DNA of 64,000 nt from Rhodobacter viridis. GTDB taxonomy: Bacteria; Pseudomonadota; Alphaproteobacteria; Rhodobacterales; Rhodobacteraceae. Below are positions 36,906 to 45,313 of this stretch, piece by piece (within the stretch, counting starts at the first letter, position 1; every line of letters starts with the position of its first letter). The position numbers and the translations under genes are program-made. The stretch is from contig NZ_QJTK01000003.1 in the NCBI RefSeq assembly GCF_003217355.1, positions 101,528 through 165,527 of the forward strand, written 5' to 3'. Under the pieces are notes generated by a model. That model did no database searches. It was not told the DNA's origin and was given only the letters and a program-made list of their open reading frames with translations.

Positions 36906-38864
36906 ATGCACAGGCCCATGACCAGACCCCGATCCCTCGCCGCTTTGCTGGCCGTTTGTCTTGTGCTCCTGCCCCATGCGGGGCGGGCCGATGATCCTGA
37001 AGCCCTGACCCGCGCGCTGAAAGTGGCGGCGAAGAATGACTGGGATCAGGCCGAGGCCGAGGCCCGGCTGTCGGGGCCTTTGGCCTTCGACATCATCGAA
37101 TGGCAGCGCCTGCGGGCGGGCGAGGGCAGTTTCGCCGATTACGCCGATTTCTCGGCCCGCCGGTCGGATTGGCCGGGGCTGGAGCTTCTGCGCAAGAAGG
37201 GCGAGGCACAGCTTGCAAGCGCCAATCCGATCGAGATCGTGGCCTATTTCGGCGATACCCCGCCGCAGACCGGAACGGGTGCGCTGGCGCTGATCGCGGC
37301 GCGGCTGGCCCTTGGACAAAAGGACAAGGCCGCCGCGGTGGCCGAGGCGGCCTGGCGCAGACTTGACCTTTCCCCGGAAGAGCAGGCGGGGTTCCTTGCC
37401 CGTTACGCCGATCTGGTGGCGCCGTTCCACGGCGGGCGGATGCAGGCGGCGCTGGACGAGGGACGGCTGTCGCAGGCGCGCGCGATGCTGCCCCTTGTCA
37501 GCGCGGGCACGAAGGCCGTGGCCGAGGCGCGGATCGCGTTGCAATCGCGGGCCGAGGGGGTGGATGCCTTGGTGAAAGCGGTGCCGGAACGGCTGGCGGG
37601 GTCGATCGGGCTGGCGCGCGATCGGGCGGTCTGGCGCTGGCGCAACGACATGGAAGATGGCGCGGCCGAGATCGTGCTGCAGTTTTCAAAGAACGCCGAA
37701 AGCCTTGGCGATCCGAAACTCTGGTCCGATCTGCGCGGGCAGCTGGCGCGGTTCTTCCTGCGCAAGGGCGATGCGGCGCTTGCCTACAAGATCGCGGCGC
37801 GGCATCGGCTGCCCTCGGACGATCCCGATTGGGGCGATCTGGAATGGCTCGCGGGCTTTGCGGCGCTGAAGCTTGGTGATGCGCCGACGGCGCTCGAGCA
37901 TTTCGAGGCGCTCGATGCCGGGGTCAGCACGCCGATCTCGAAATCTCGCGCCGCCTATTGGCGTGGCCGGACGCTGGAGGTGATCGGCCGGGTGGCCGAT
38001 GCCGATCAGGCCTATGTCGAAGGCGCGCAGTGGCAGACCGCCTTTTACGGGCTTCTCTGTGCCGAACGCATCGGCGCGCCGATGGACCCGGCCTTTGCGG
38101 CCCCGCCCGCGCTGCCCGACTGGAAATCTGCGCCCTTCGTGAGCGAGCCGGTCTTCGAGGCGGCGCAGTTGCTTCATGCGGCAGGCGCGCGCGATCTGGC
38201 CGAGCGCTTCCTGCTGCATCTGGAGGAAAGCCTGCCGCCCGAGCAGATCGCGCCGCTGGCGCGATTGGCCGAAGACTGGCACGACGCGCATCTGATGCTG
38301 CTTCTGGCCAAGCGCGCGGCGAATGAGGGGGTGGTGCTGACGCGCGCCTATTACCCGTTGCCCGATCTGAACCCCAAGGGATTGGTGGTGCCCGAGGAGC
38401 TGGCCCTGTCGATCGCGCGGCGCGAAAGCGAATTCGATCCGGCCGTGGTCAGTCCTGTCGGCGCGCGCGGCATGATGCAGCTGATGCCCGAGACGGCGAA
38501 GATGATGGCGAAGAAACTGGGCGAGCCCTACGATCTGAAACGGCTGACCACGGACCCGTCTTACAACGTGCGGCTGGGCAGCGAATATCTGGCGAAGCTC
38601 GAAGAGGAATTCGGCACTTCGCCCGTGCTGATCGCGGCGGGCTACAATGCCGGTCCGGGTCGGCCGCGGCGCTGGATCACCGAGCGCGGCGATCCGCGCT
38701 CGCCCACGGTCGATGTGGTGGAATGGGTCGAGATGATCCCCTTTGCCGAGACCCGGACCTATGTGATGCGGGTGGCGGAAAGCCTGCCCGTCTACCGCGC
38801 GCGGCTGGGGCGCCCCGATGCGGGCGCGGTGCGGTTCACCGACGAATTGCGCGGCAACTGGTGA
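36906..38864 (+). CDS. slt: soluble lytic murein transglycosylase
   Basis: A periplasmic enzyme cleaving peptidoglycan glycan strands to 1,6-anhydromuropeptides. 652 residues: signal peptide ([20 protein letters not shown]), a long superhelical ring domain (about 30-450), then the goose-lysozyme-like domain with [20 protein letters not shown] (catalytic Glu in RRESEFD), [10 protein letters not shown] and [13 protein letters not shown] 36918 (MTRPRSL) is an alternative start. The gene ends 30 bp before the convergent eamA gene. Confidence 0.92.
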   Translation: MHRPMTRPRSLAALLAVCLVLLPHAGRADDPEALTRALKVAAKNDWDQAEAEARLSGPLAFDIIEWQRLRAGEGSFADYADFSARRSDWPGLELLRKKGEAQLASANPIEIVAYFGDTPPQTGTGALALIAARLALGQKDKAAAVAEAAWRRLDLSPEEQAGFLARYADLVAPFHGGRMQAALDEGRLSQARAMLPLVSAGTKAVAEARIALQSRAEGVDALVKAVPERLAGSIGLARDRAVWRWRNDMEDGAAEIVLQFSKNAESLGDPKLWSDLRGQLARFFLRKGDAALAYKIAARHRLPSDDPDWGDLEWLAGFAALKLGDAPTALEHFEALDAGVSTPISKSRAAYWRGRTLEVIGRVADADQAYVEGAQWQTAFYGLLCAERIGAPMDPAFAAPPALPDWKSAPFVSEPVFEAAQLLHAAGARDLAERFLLHLEESLPPEQIAPLARLAEDWHDAHLMLLLAKRAANEGVVLTRAYYPLPDLNPKGLVVPEELALSIARRESEFDPAVVSPVGARGMMQLMPETAKMMAKKLGEPYDLKRLTTDPSYNVRLGSEYLAKLEEEFGTSPVLIAAGYNAGPGRPRRWITERGDPRSPTVDVVEWVEMIPFAETRTYVMRVAESLPVYRARLGRPDAGAVRFTDELRGNW

Positions 38865-38867
38865 GGC

Positions 38868-38894
38868 AAGGGCGTATTTGCGCCAAGAAGAAGC
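38868..38894. repeat. intergenic repeat tail, copy D
   Basis: This 27-bp sequence is identical to 41579-41605. It is a variant of the tail of the modular repeats (gcgtatttgcgccaagaaga). It occupies almost the entire gap between the convergent slt and transporter genes. Confidence 0.75.
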
Positions 38895-39773
38895 TCAGGG
38901 CGTTTCGGCTTTGGCGCGGGCGCGCCAGAGCGTGAACAGCCCCGCGCAGACGACGACCCCGGCGCCAAGGGCGACGTTGGGGCGCAGGATGTCGCCAAAG
39001 GCCCAGATGCCGATGCCGGAAACCCAGACGAGTTGCAGATAGGCAAAGGGCTGGATCGCCGAGGCCTCGGCGATTTCATAGGCGCGGATCAAGAGGAAAT
39101 GCGCCGTGACCGCGGTCAGGCACAGCGCCGCCATCCAGAGCCAGTCGGTCGCGATCATCGGTTGCCAGAAGATCAGACCAAGCGGCGTCATCACGAGGGC
39201 TCCGATCAGGCCCGTCCAGTAGAACGAGACCGAGGCCGCGTCCTTGCGGGCGGCAAAGCGCGTCAGCAACGAGTAAAGCGCAAACAGGAAGGCACCGAAA
39301 AGCGGGATCACCGCTTCCGGGCGGAAGACGCCATAGCCCGGTTGCAGGATGATCAGGATGCCGACAAAGCCGATGCCGATCGCGACCCAGCGTCGCCAGC
39401 CGACCTTTTCGCCCAGAACCGGCCCCGAAAGCGCCGCGACGAGCAGCGGATAGGCGGCAAAGACGGCATGGGTCTCGATCAGGCCGAGGCTGACGAAGGC
39501 TTGAATGAGGATCACGATTTCGGCGATCAGCAGCAGGGCCCGGACGGTTTGCAAGAGCGGCTGTTTCGTGGCGAGCGCCTGCCGCAACCCGCCCTCGGAC
39601 CGCGCGGCCACCGTCAGGGTGAAAAGGGCGAAGAACCAGTAGCGGATCGTCACCACCATGTAGACGTTGTAAGCGCCCGAGAGATGGCGGGAGATCCCGT
39701 CCTGCACAGCGAAGATGAGGGTGACGATCACCATCAGCCAGATGCCGCGGCCGATGTTCTGCGCAGCTCTCAT
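38895..39773 (-). CDS. EamA/DMT-family transporter
   Basis: A 292-residue inner-membrane protein with ten helices in two EamA repeats (for example VVTIRYWFFALFTLTVAARS and YWTGLIGALVMTPLGLIFWQ). The substrate is unknown. ATG 39773 overlaps the stop of the methyltransferase gene by 4 bp (ATGA), so the two are co-transcribed. Confidence 0.82.
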   Translation of the reverse strand: MRAAQNIGRGIWLMVIVTLIFAVQDGISRHLSGAYNVYMVVTIRYWFFALFTLTVAARSEGGLRQALATKQPLLQTVRALLLIAEIVILIQAFVSLGLIETHAVFAAYPLLVAALSGPVLGEKVGWRRWVAIGIGFVGILIILQPGYGVFRPEAVIPLFGAFLFALYSLLTRFAARKDAASVSFYWTGLIGALVMTPLGLIFWQPMIATDWLWMAALCLTAVTAHFLLIRAYEIAEASAIQPFAYLQLVWVSGIGIWAFGDILRPNVALGAGVVVCAGLFTLWRARAKAETP

Positions 39774-40435
39774 GCTTTCACTCCGCGGCTCATGTGACGT
39801 TTGCCGGCGTGGCCGGGGGCGCGGGAGACGGTGAAGCCCGCCTCTGCCAGGCCGCGACGCACGAAGCCCGCGGCGGTATAGGTGGCGAAGGTGCCGCCGG
39901 GCGCGGTGTGGCGGCCGACCTCGGCCATCAGATCCTCGCCCCACATCTCGGGGTTCTTGGCGGGGGAAAAGCCGTCAAGGAACCAGGCGTCGGCCTGATC
40001 GGCCCAATTGGGCAGGGTGTCGCGGACATCGCCGAGGATCAGCGTCACGGAAATGCTGCGCAGCGAAAACTGCGTTTCGCCGTGCTGCATTGCAGCAATC
40101 AGCGGTTCGGCAATGGGTTCCACCTCGGGGAAGGCGGTATGGGCGCGGGCCATTTCCGCGGCCGACATCGGGAAGGCCTCGAAACTGGTGAAGCGGATCG
40201 GCTGGTCGGTGGCAAGGGCAAGGGCCAGAAGGTTCAGCCCGGTGCCAAAGCCCAGTTCCGCGACGTGAAAGCCGGGGCAAAGGCGGGCGGGCAGGTCGTT
40301 GCCCGCCAGAAAGACATGGCGGGTTTCGTTCAGCCCCCCGGCAAGGCTGAAATACGGGTCATCGAAACGGGTCGAAACGGGCGTCGATCCGTCGCGCCAC
40401 GCAAGCGCGGCCGGGCTCTGGTCTGGGGAGGTCAT
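39770..40435 (-). CDS. mnmD: MnmD-like tRNA 5-methylaminomethyl-2-thiouridine methyltransferase
   Basis: Corresponds to the N-terminal methyltransferase half of bifunctional MnmC, which makes the last methylation at wobble U34 of tRNA. The 221 residues have a SAM-binding loop AELGFGTGLN and the catalytic segment ADAWFLDGFSPAKNPEMW, diagnostic for the family. ATG 40435 (MTSPDQSPAAL) is chosen; upstream in-frame ATG 40495 would overlap the divergent gene. The partner half is the divergent gene starting 47 bp away. Confidence 0.88.
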   Translation of the reverse strand: MTSPDQSPAALAWRDGSTPVSTRFDDPYFSLAGGLNETRHVFLAGNDLPARLCPGFHVAELGFGTGLNLLALALATDQPIRFTSFEAFPMSAAEMARAHTAFPEVEPIAEPLIAAMQHGETQFSLRSISVTLILGDVRDTLPNWADQADAWFLDGFSPAKNPEMWGEDLMAEVGRHTAPGGTFATYTAAGFVRRGLAEAGFTVSRAPGHAGKRHMSRGVKA

Positions 40436-40482
40436 CGGGGGTAGTGCCTGTGGGGATTTGACGCGGAGAGTGGCGAAAGGGG

Positions 40483-41535
40483 ATGGCGATGGCAAGAGCA
40501 GATCGGGTGACGGTGCGCGGTGGCGGGGTTTTCGGTCTTGCCTGTGCCTATGAGCTGGCCCGTCGCGGCGCGAAAGTGCGGCTGATCGAGCGGGAACGCA
40601 TCGGGGCGGGCTCTTCGGGGGGCACGGTGGGGATGCTCTCGCCGCATGTGCCTGATCAGTGGAACCCGAAGAAGCAGTTCCAGTTTGACAGCCTGGTGAT
40701 GTCGGAGGCGTTCTGGGCGGGCGTCAAGGCGGCGGGCGGCAAGGATCCGGGCTTTGCGCGGATCGGGCGGCTGCAGCCCTTGGCCGATGCGGCGGCGGTG
40801 ACGCTGGCCGAACTGCGCGGCAAGGATGCGGCGGCGAACTGGGGCGTGGACTATCTGTGGCGCATTGCCCAGGTGACCGAGTTCGGCGCCTTCGCGCCGG
40901 TGACGCCGACGGGTCTGGTCATTCACGACACTTTGTCAGGTCGGGCCTCGCCGCGGGGGGCTGCGGCGGCTCTGGCGGCGGCGATCGAGGCTTTGGGCGG
41001 CGAGATCGTGATCGGCGAGGCGGCCGACGAGGGCATCGTGCTGCATGCGACCGGGCTTGCGGGGCTTGTTGAATTGTCCGAGGCCTTCGGCAAGGAGGTC
41101 GGCAACGGCGTCAAGGGGCAGTCGGCGATCCTGAAGCACGATCCCGGCCCGGTGCCGCAGATCTTTGCCGATGGCGTGCTGGTGGTGCCGCATGCGAATG
41201 GCACCGTGGGTGTCGGCTCGACCGCCGAGCGCAGCTACACCGATCCGACCTCGACCGATGACCAGCTGGAGGCGGTGCTCACCCGCGCCCGGGCGCTGGT
41301 GCCCGCGCTTGAGGGCGCCGAGGTGATCGAGCGCTGGGCGAATGTGCGGCCGCGCTCGGTCTCGCGCTCGCCAATGCTGGGCGCCTGGCCGGGGCGCGAG
41401 GGGCATTTCATCGTCAATGGCGGGTTCAAGATCGGCTTCGGCATGGCGCCGAAAGTGGCGCAGGTGATGGCCGATCTGGTGCTTGAGGGTGTTGATGCGA
41501 TCCCGGCGGGGTTCCGGGTCGAGGACAACCTTTGA
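40483..41535 (+). CDS. FAD-dependent oxidoreductase (MnmC C-half or DAO-like)
   Basis: 350 residues starting with a dinucleotide-binding motif, VRGGGVFGLACAYELARRG, and IERERIGAGSSGGTVGML. The DAO fold ends in INGG-like VNGGFKIGFG. In bifunctional MnmC the same fold removes the carboxymethyl group from cmnm5U34. Its closeness to mnmD suggests that role, but glycine- or amino-acid-oxidase function cannot be excluded. The first ATG, 40483, follows aaagggg; ATG 40489 is an alternative. Confidence 0.7.
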   Translation: MAMARADRVTVRGGGVFGLACAYELARRGAKVRLIERERIGAGSSGGTVGMLSPHVPDQWNPKKQFQFDSLVMSEAFWAGVKAAGGKDPGFARIGRLQPLADAAAVTLAELRGKDAAANWGVDYLWRIAQVTEFGAFAPVTPTGLVIHDTLSGRASPRGAAAALAAAIEALGGEIVIGEAADEGIVLHATGLAGLVELSEAFGKEVGNGVKGQSAILKHDPGPVPQIFADGVLVVPHANGTVGVGSTAERSYTDPTSTDDQLEAVLTRARALVPALEGAEVIERWANVRPRSVSRSPMLGAWPGREGHFIVNGGFKIGFGMAPKVAQVMADLVLEGVDAIPAGFRVEDNL

Positions 41536-41541
41536 CATCAA

Positions 41542-41569
41542 GATGTCCCGGCCGCGAGGTCGGGACATC
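41542..41569. terminator. hairpin with GCGA tetraloop between convergent genes
   Basis: gatgtcccggcc (41542-41553) pairs with ggtcgggacatc (41558-41569, one G-U pair) around GCGA. It follows the oxidoreductase stop by 6 bp, so it likely ends that transcript; without a T tract its termination role is inferred. Confidence 0.65.
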
Positions 41570-41578
41570 GGTTTGAAG

Positions 41579-41605
41579 AAGGGCGTATTTGCGCCAAGAA
41601 GAAGC
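41579..41605. repeat. intergenic repeat tail, copy E
   Basis: 27 bp identical to 38868-38894. It lies 6 bp from the end of gshA and between two genes that face each other. Confidence 0.75.
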
Positions 41606-41611
41606 GGGCGT

Positions 41612-42982
41612 TCAGTAGCTGTATTCGCCGTAGATGCGCGAGAGATCGCCCTTCCACGCGCCGTGGTATTTTTCCAGAAGCTCATCGGCAGGCACATGGC
41701 CGGTGTCGATGCTTTCTTCGAGCGCGTTGAGGAAATAGGTCTCGTCCGGGATCAGGCCACCGGCGCCGGGGATCTTGCGCGCGGCAAGACCGGCTTTCGA
41801 GATCGCCACCACCTCGCGCGCCAGATCATGCATCTTCACGCCGCCCGCCTCGGCTTGCAGGGCGTGCTTGGCGGCAGAGACGCGCAACCCGTCGCGGGTC
41901 TCGGCGTCCCAAGACTTGACCAGATCCCAGGCGGCATCGAGCGCGCCCTGATCATACATCAGCCCGACCCAGAACGCGGGCAGGGCGCAAAGACGCCGCC
42001 ACGGGCCGCCATCGGCGCCGCGCATCTCGATGTATTTCTTCACCCGGGCTTCCGGGAAGACGGTGGTCAGATGGTCGGCCCAGTCCGAGAGCGTCGGTTT
42101 CTCGCCGGGCAGGGCGGGCAATTCGCCCTTCAGGAAATCGCGGAACGATTGCCCGAGCGCGTTGATATACTGGCCGTCGCGATAGACGAAATACATCGGC
42201 ACATCGAGGACGTAATCGACATAGCGTTCATAGCCCATGCCGTCCTCGAAGAAGAAAGGCAGCATGCCGGTCCGCGCCGGATCGAGGTTTTGCCAGATGT
42301 TCGCGCGCCAGGATTTCATCCCGTTCGGCTTGCCATCCAGGAAGGGCGAGTTGGCGAACAAGGCGGTCGCCACCGGCTGCAGCGCCAACGCCACCCGCAT
42401 CTTCTTCACCATGTCGGCCTCGGACGCGAAGTCGAGGTTCACCTGCACGGTGCAGGTCCGGTACATCATCGTCTTGCCCATGGTTCCGACGGAATCCATG
42501 TAGCTGTTCATCAGCCGATAGCGCCCCTTCGGCATCATCGGCATTTCCTCGGCCGACCATTCCGGCGCCGCGCCCAGCCCGATGAACTTCGCGCCGATGC
42601 GGTCGGCGATCCGGTGCACCTCGGTCAGGTGTTCGTTCACTTCCTCGCAGGTCTGGTGCAGGGTTTCGAGCGGCGCGCCCGACAGTTCCAGCTGCCCGCC
42701 GGGTTCAAGGCTGACATTCGCGCCATTGCGGGTCAGGCCGATGATATTGCCGCCCTCCAGCACCGGTTCCCAGCCGAAGACCTGTTGCAGACCTTCCAGC
42801 ATCGCCCGGATCGAGCGCGGGCCGTCATAGGGCAGGGGTTTCAGCGCATCCTTGCAATAGCCGAATTTCTCGTGCTCGGTGCCGATGCGCCAATCCGATT
42901 TCGGCTTCTCGCCCGAGGCCAGATATTCGGCCAGTTGGGCAAAATCTTCGATCGGGCCGCCGCCCTGCTGGGGAATGGACAT
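41612..42982 (-). CDS. gshA: glutamate-cysteine ligase (plant/alphaproteobacterial type)
   Basis: First step of glutathione synthesis: ATP-dependent joining of glutamate and cysteine. The 456 residues match the GCS2/plant-type family, with WRIGTEHEKFGYCKDALKPL, LEPGGQLELSGAPLETLHQT and MRGADGGPWRRLCALPAFWV. It is cytoplasmic. The gene is leftward, next to a small membrane protein and rsmE; no gshB is present here. Confidence 0.93.
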   Translation of the reverse strand: MSIPQQGGGPIEDFAQLAEYLASGEKPKSDWRIGTEHEKFGYCKDALKPLPYDGPRSIRAMLEGLQQVFGWEPVLEGGNIIGLTRNGANVSLEPGGQLELSGAPLETLHQTCEEVNEHLTEVHRIADRIGAKFIGLGAAPEWSAEEMPMMPKGRYRLMNSYMDSVGTMGKTMMYRTCTVQVNLDFASEADMVKKMRVALALQPVATALFANSPFLDGKPNGMKSWRANIWQNLDPARTGMLPFFFEDGMGYERYVDYVLDVPMYFVYRDGQYINALGQSFRDFLKGELPALPGEKPTLSDWADHLTTVFPEARVKKYIEMRGADGGPWRRLCALPAFWVGLMYDQGALDAAWDLVKSWDAETRDGLRVSAAKHALQAEAGGVKMHDLAREVVAISKAGLAARKIPGAGGLIPDETYFLNALEESIDTGHVPADELLEKYHGAWKGDLSRIYGEYSY

Positions 42983-43045
42983 CGGACCCTCTCTTTCCGT
43001 TGGGACACCACAGGTGGTTCTTCACCGCGCGCAAGTCAAGCGCTC

Positions 43046-43546
43046 TCACGCGGGGCGGCGCCACAGGCTCTGTGCGGTGATGCGCGTATCCAGGGCGGCG
43101 GTCATTGCCCCCATGTCGATGCCGGGCAGCCCGGCGAAGGCATCAAAGAGCTTTTCCGAGCCGACCGCGGCCACGGGCACCAGAAGCGCCTGCCCGTCGC
43201 GGCTTTTCAGCCGCCAGAACTGGCTGTCTTTCAGGATCAGCAGGCGAATCTCGCTCAGATCGTCAAGTGCCATGTAGCCGCCCAGCACCAGACCGCCGGT
43301 GCCGTAATAGCCGATCCGGCCTTCATCGAGATCGACGACGCCCGGATCGGAGACCGGCCGGGCAAAGCGGGCGCGGCGCAGGGCCAGCACCACCCAGCCC
43401 GCGGTCAGCGCGGCCAGGCAAAGCCCGACCGCCGCCAGAAACCAACCGCCGCGCGTCGCGATCCAGAGCGAGGCGGCGAGCGAAAGCCCTGCGACATAAG
43501 CTTCGCGCTGCCGGATCAGATGCGCGCGCAGCTCGGGTCGGATCAC
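43046..43546 (-). CDS. membrane protein with PH-like domain
   Basis: A 166-residue protein from a GTG start at 43546 that overlaps the rsmE stop by GTGA. Two adjacent helices (about 20-55, LSLAASLWIATRGGWFLAAVGLCLAALTAGWVVLAL) are followed by a beta-rich soluble domain (FWRLKSRDGQALLVPVAAVG). The layout resembles the bacterial PH-domain proteins seen elsewhere in this window. Function unknown; it is translationally coupled to rsmE. Confidence 0.6.
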   Translation of the reverse strand: MIRPELRAHLIRQREAYVAGLSLAASLWIATRGGWFLAAVGLCLAALTAGWVVLALRRARFARPVSDPGVVDLDEGRIGYYGTGGLVLGGYMALDDLSEIRLLILKDSQFWRLKSRDGQALLVPVAAVGSEKLFDAFAGLPGIDMGAMTAALDTRITAQSLWRRPA

Positions 43547-44268
43547 CGCCAGTCCCCCAGGGCCGATTGCCAAAGCGTGATCGCCGCACAGGCGGCGGTA
43601 TCGGCGCGCAGGATGCGTGGCCCGAGCGACACCGGCGTGACAAACGGGAGCGCCCGCAGTTGCCGCCGCTCGGTCTCGGAGAAGCCGCCCTCGGGGCCGA
43701 CGAGAATCGCCCAAGGCCCCGGAGTGACGCCGGCCAAGGTCTGCGCCGGGCCGACAAGCGATTCGTCGCCCCAGAGAATGCGCCGCTCCGGGTTCCAGTC
43801 TTTCAGAACTTTCTGCAACGGCTGCAAGTCGCTGACTTCGGGGACATAAGTGCCCAGACATTGCTCGGCCGCTTCCAAAGCATGGGCCTGCAGGCGGTCC
43901 TGCTTGATCCGTGCGGCATTGGTAAATTCGGTCTGCACCGGCAGGATCTTCGCACAGCCCAGTTCCGCCGCCTTTTCGACGATGAAATCGGTGCGTTCCT
44001 TCTTGATCGGGGCAAAAAGAAGCCACAGATCGGGCGGGTTCAACTGCGGCGCGGCAAGGCCGAGACAGCGCAGCACACCGCCGCGTTTCGAGCCCTCGAC
44101 CACCTCTGCGGTCCATTCGCCATCCTGCCCGTTGAACAGCGCAACCCGGTCCCCCGGGCCCAGCCGCATCACCGCAAAGAGATAATTCGCCTGATCGGCG
44201 GTCAGGGGCACGGCTTGCTCCGGCCCGAGCGGGTGAGTAACACAGAGTCGTATCTTGGCGCGTTCCAT
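43543..44268 (-). CDS. rsmE: 16S rRNA m3U1498 methyltransferase
   Basis: A SPOUT-class methyltransferase acting on U1498 of 16S rRNA in assembled 30S subunits. 241 residues: N-terminal PUA-like part (DQANYLFAVMRLGPGDRVAL) and C-terminal knot with ILVGPEGGFSETE and LGPRILRADTA. ATG 44268 lies only 12 bp from the divergent ubiA ATG, so their promoters must overlap coding DNA. Confidence 0.93.
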   Translation of the reverse strand: MERAKIRLCVTHPLGPEQAVPLTADQANYLFAVMRLGPGDRVALFNGQDGEWTAEVVEGSKRGGVLRCLGLAAPQLNPPDLWLLFAPIKKERTDFIVEKAAELGCAKILPVQTEFTNAARIKQDRLQAHALEAAEQCLGTYVPEVSDLQPLQKVLKDWNPERRILWGDESLVGPAQTLAGVTPGPWAILVGPEGGFSETERRQLRALPFVTPVSLGPRILRADTAACAAITLWQSALGDWR

Positions 44269-44280
44269 GAGGCGAAACTT

Positions 44281-45252
44281 ATGATCGGCAAATCCGAAAT
44301 GCCAGAGGCTCAGGTGACGGGACAGGTGGCCGACGCCTATCGCGGCAACTGGGTGGACCATACCGCCCCCGCTTTCAGCCGCCCCTATCTGCGGCTGAGC
44401 CGCGCCGACCGGCCGATCGGAACCTGGCTGTTGCTGCTGCCCTGCTGGTGGTCGATTGCCTTGGCCGCCGCGACCGACAGCCTGCGCGCGTTCGATCTGT
44501 GGCTGGCGCTCGGCTGTGCGATTGGCGCCTTTCTGATGCGCGGCGCGGGCTGCACCTGGAACGACATCACCGACCGCGATTTCGACGGGCAGGTGGCGCG
44601 GACCCGCTCGCGCCCGATTCCCTCCGGTCAGGTGAGCGTGAAACAGGCCGCGGGCTGGATGGTGGCGCAGACCGCCATCGCGGCGCTGATCCTCTTTACC
44701 TTCAACTGGGCCGCCATCGGCATGGGGGTGCTGGCGCTCGTGCCGGTCGCCGTCTATCCTTTTGCGAAACGCTTCACCTGGTGGCCGCAGGCCTTCCTCG
44801 GCGTCGCCTTCAACTGGGGCGCGCTTCTGGGCTGGGTCGCGCACAAGGGCAGCCTCGGGCTGGCGCCGGTCGCGCTTTACGCCGCGGGGATCATCTGGAC
44901 CCTCTTTTACGACACGATCTACGCGCATCAGGACAAGGAAGATGACGCGCTGATCGGGGTGAAATCGACGGCGCGGCTCTTTGGCGCGAACACGCAGCGC
45001 TGGCTGACGCTGTTCCTGATCCTGACCGTGGTGCTGATGACGGCGGCGGTGCTGCTGGCGCTTTTGCCGCTGGGCAATCCGCTGGTTCTGGCGCTGGGCC
45101 TTTGCGCGCCCTGGGCGATGGGCTGGCACATGGCTTGGCAGATGCGCAGGCTGGATATCGATGATGCCGACACCTGCCTGATGCTCTTTCGCAAGAGCCG
45201 CGATACCGGGCTTTTCGCTGCGCTGTTTCTTGCCGGCGCCGCAATCCTTTGA
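44281..45252 (+). CDS. ubiA: 4-hydroxybenzoate polyprenyltransferase
   Basis: Inner-membrane prenyltransferase that attaches the isoprenoid tail to 4-hydroxybenzoate in ubiquinone synthesis. The 323 residues show the two Asp motifs (NDITDRDFDGQ about 92-102 and YDTIYAHQDKEDD about 211-223) and eight or nine helices. The first ATG, 44281, is used; ATG 44299 is an alternative. A 61-bp gap with an aagggg/cccctt hairpin separates it from the OmpA-like gene. Confidence 0.93.
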   Translation: MIGKSEMPEAQVTGQVADAYRGNWVDHTAPAFSRPYLRLSRADRPIGTWLLLLPCWWSIALAAATDSLRAFDLWLALGCAIGAFLMRGAGCTWNDITDRDFDGQVARTRSRPIPSGQVSVKQAAGWMVAQTAIAALILFTFNWAAIGMGVLALVPVAVYPFAKRFTWWPQAFLGVAFNWGALLGWVAHKGSLGLAPVALYAAGIIWTLFYDTIYAHQDKEDDALIGVKSTARLFGANTQRWLTLFLILTVVLMTAAVLLALLPLGNPLVLALGLCAPWAMGWHMAWQMRRLDIDDADTCLMLFRKSRDTGLFAALFLAGAAIL

Positions 45253-45313
45253 TTGATCGCCAAGGGGGCGCCCCTTAAGACGGTTCGGACCCAAGTCGAG
45301 GAAGCAAAATCCC

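Noticed and set aside
43046-44116. Long frame across rsmE and the small membrane gene
   Set aside because: The upstream part is the wrong frame of rsmE; a GTG at 43546 overlapping the rsmE stop explains the real protein.
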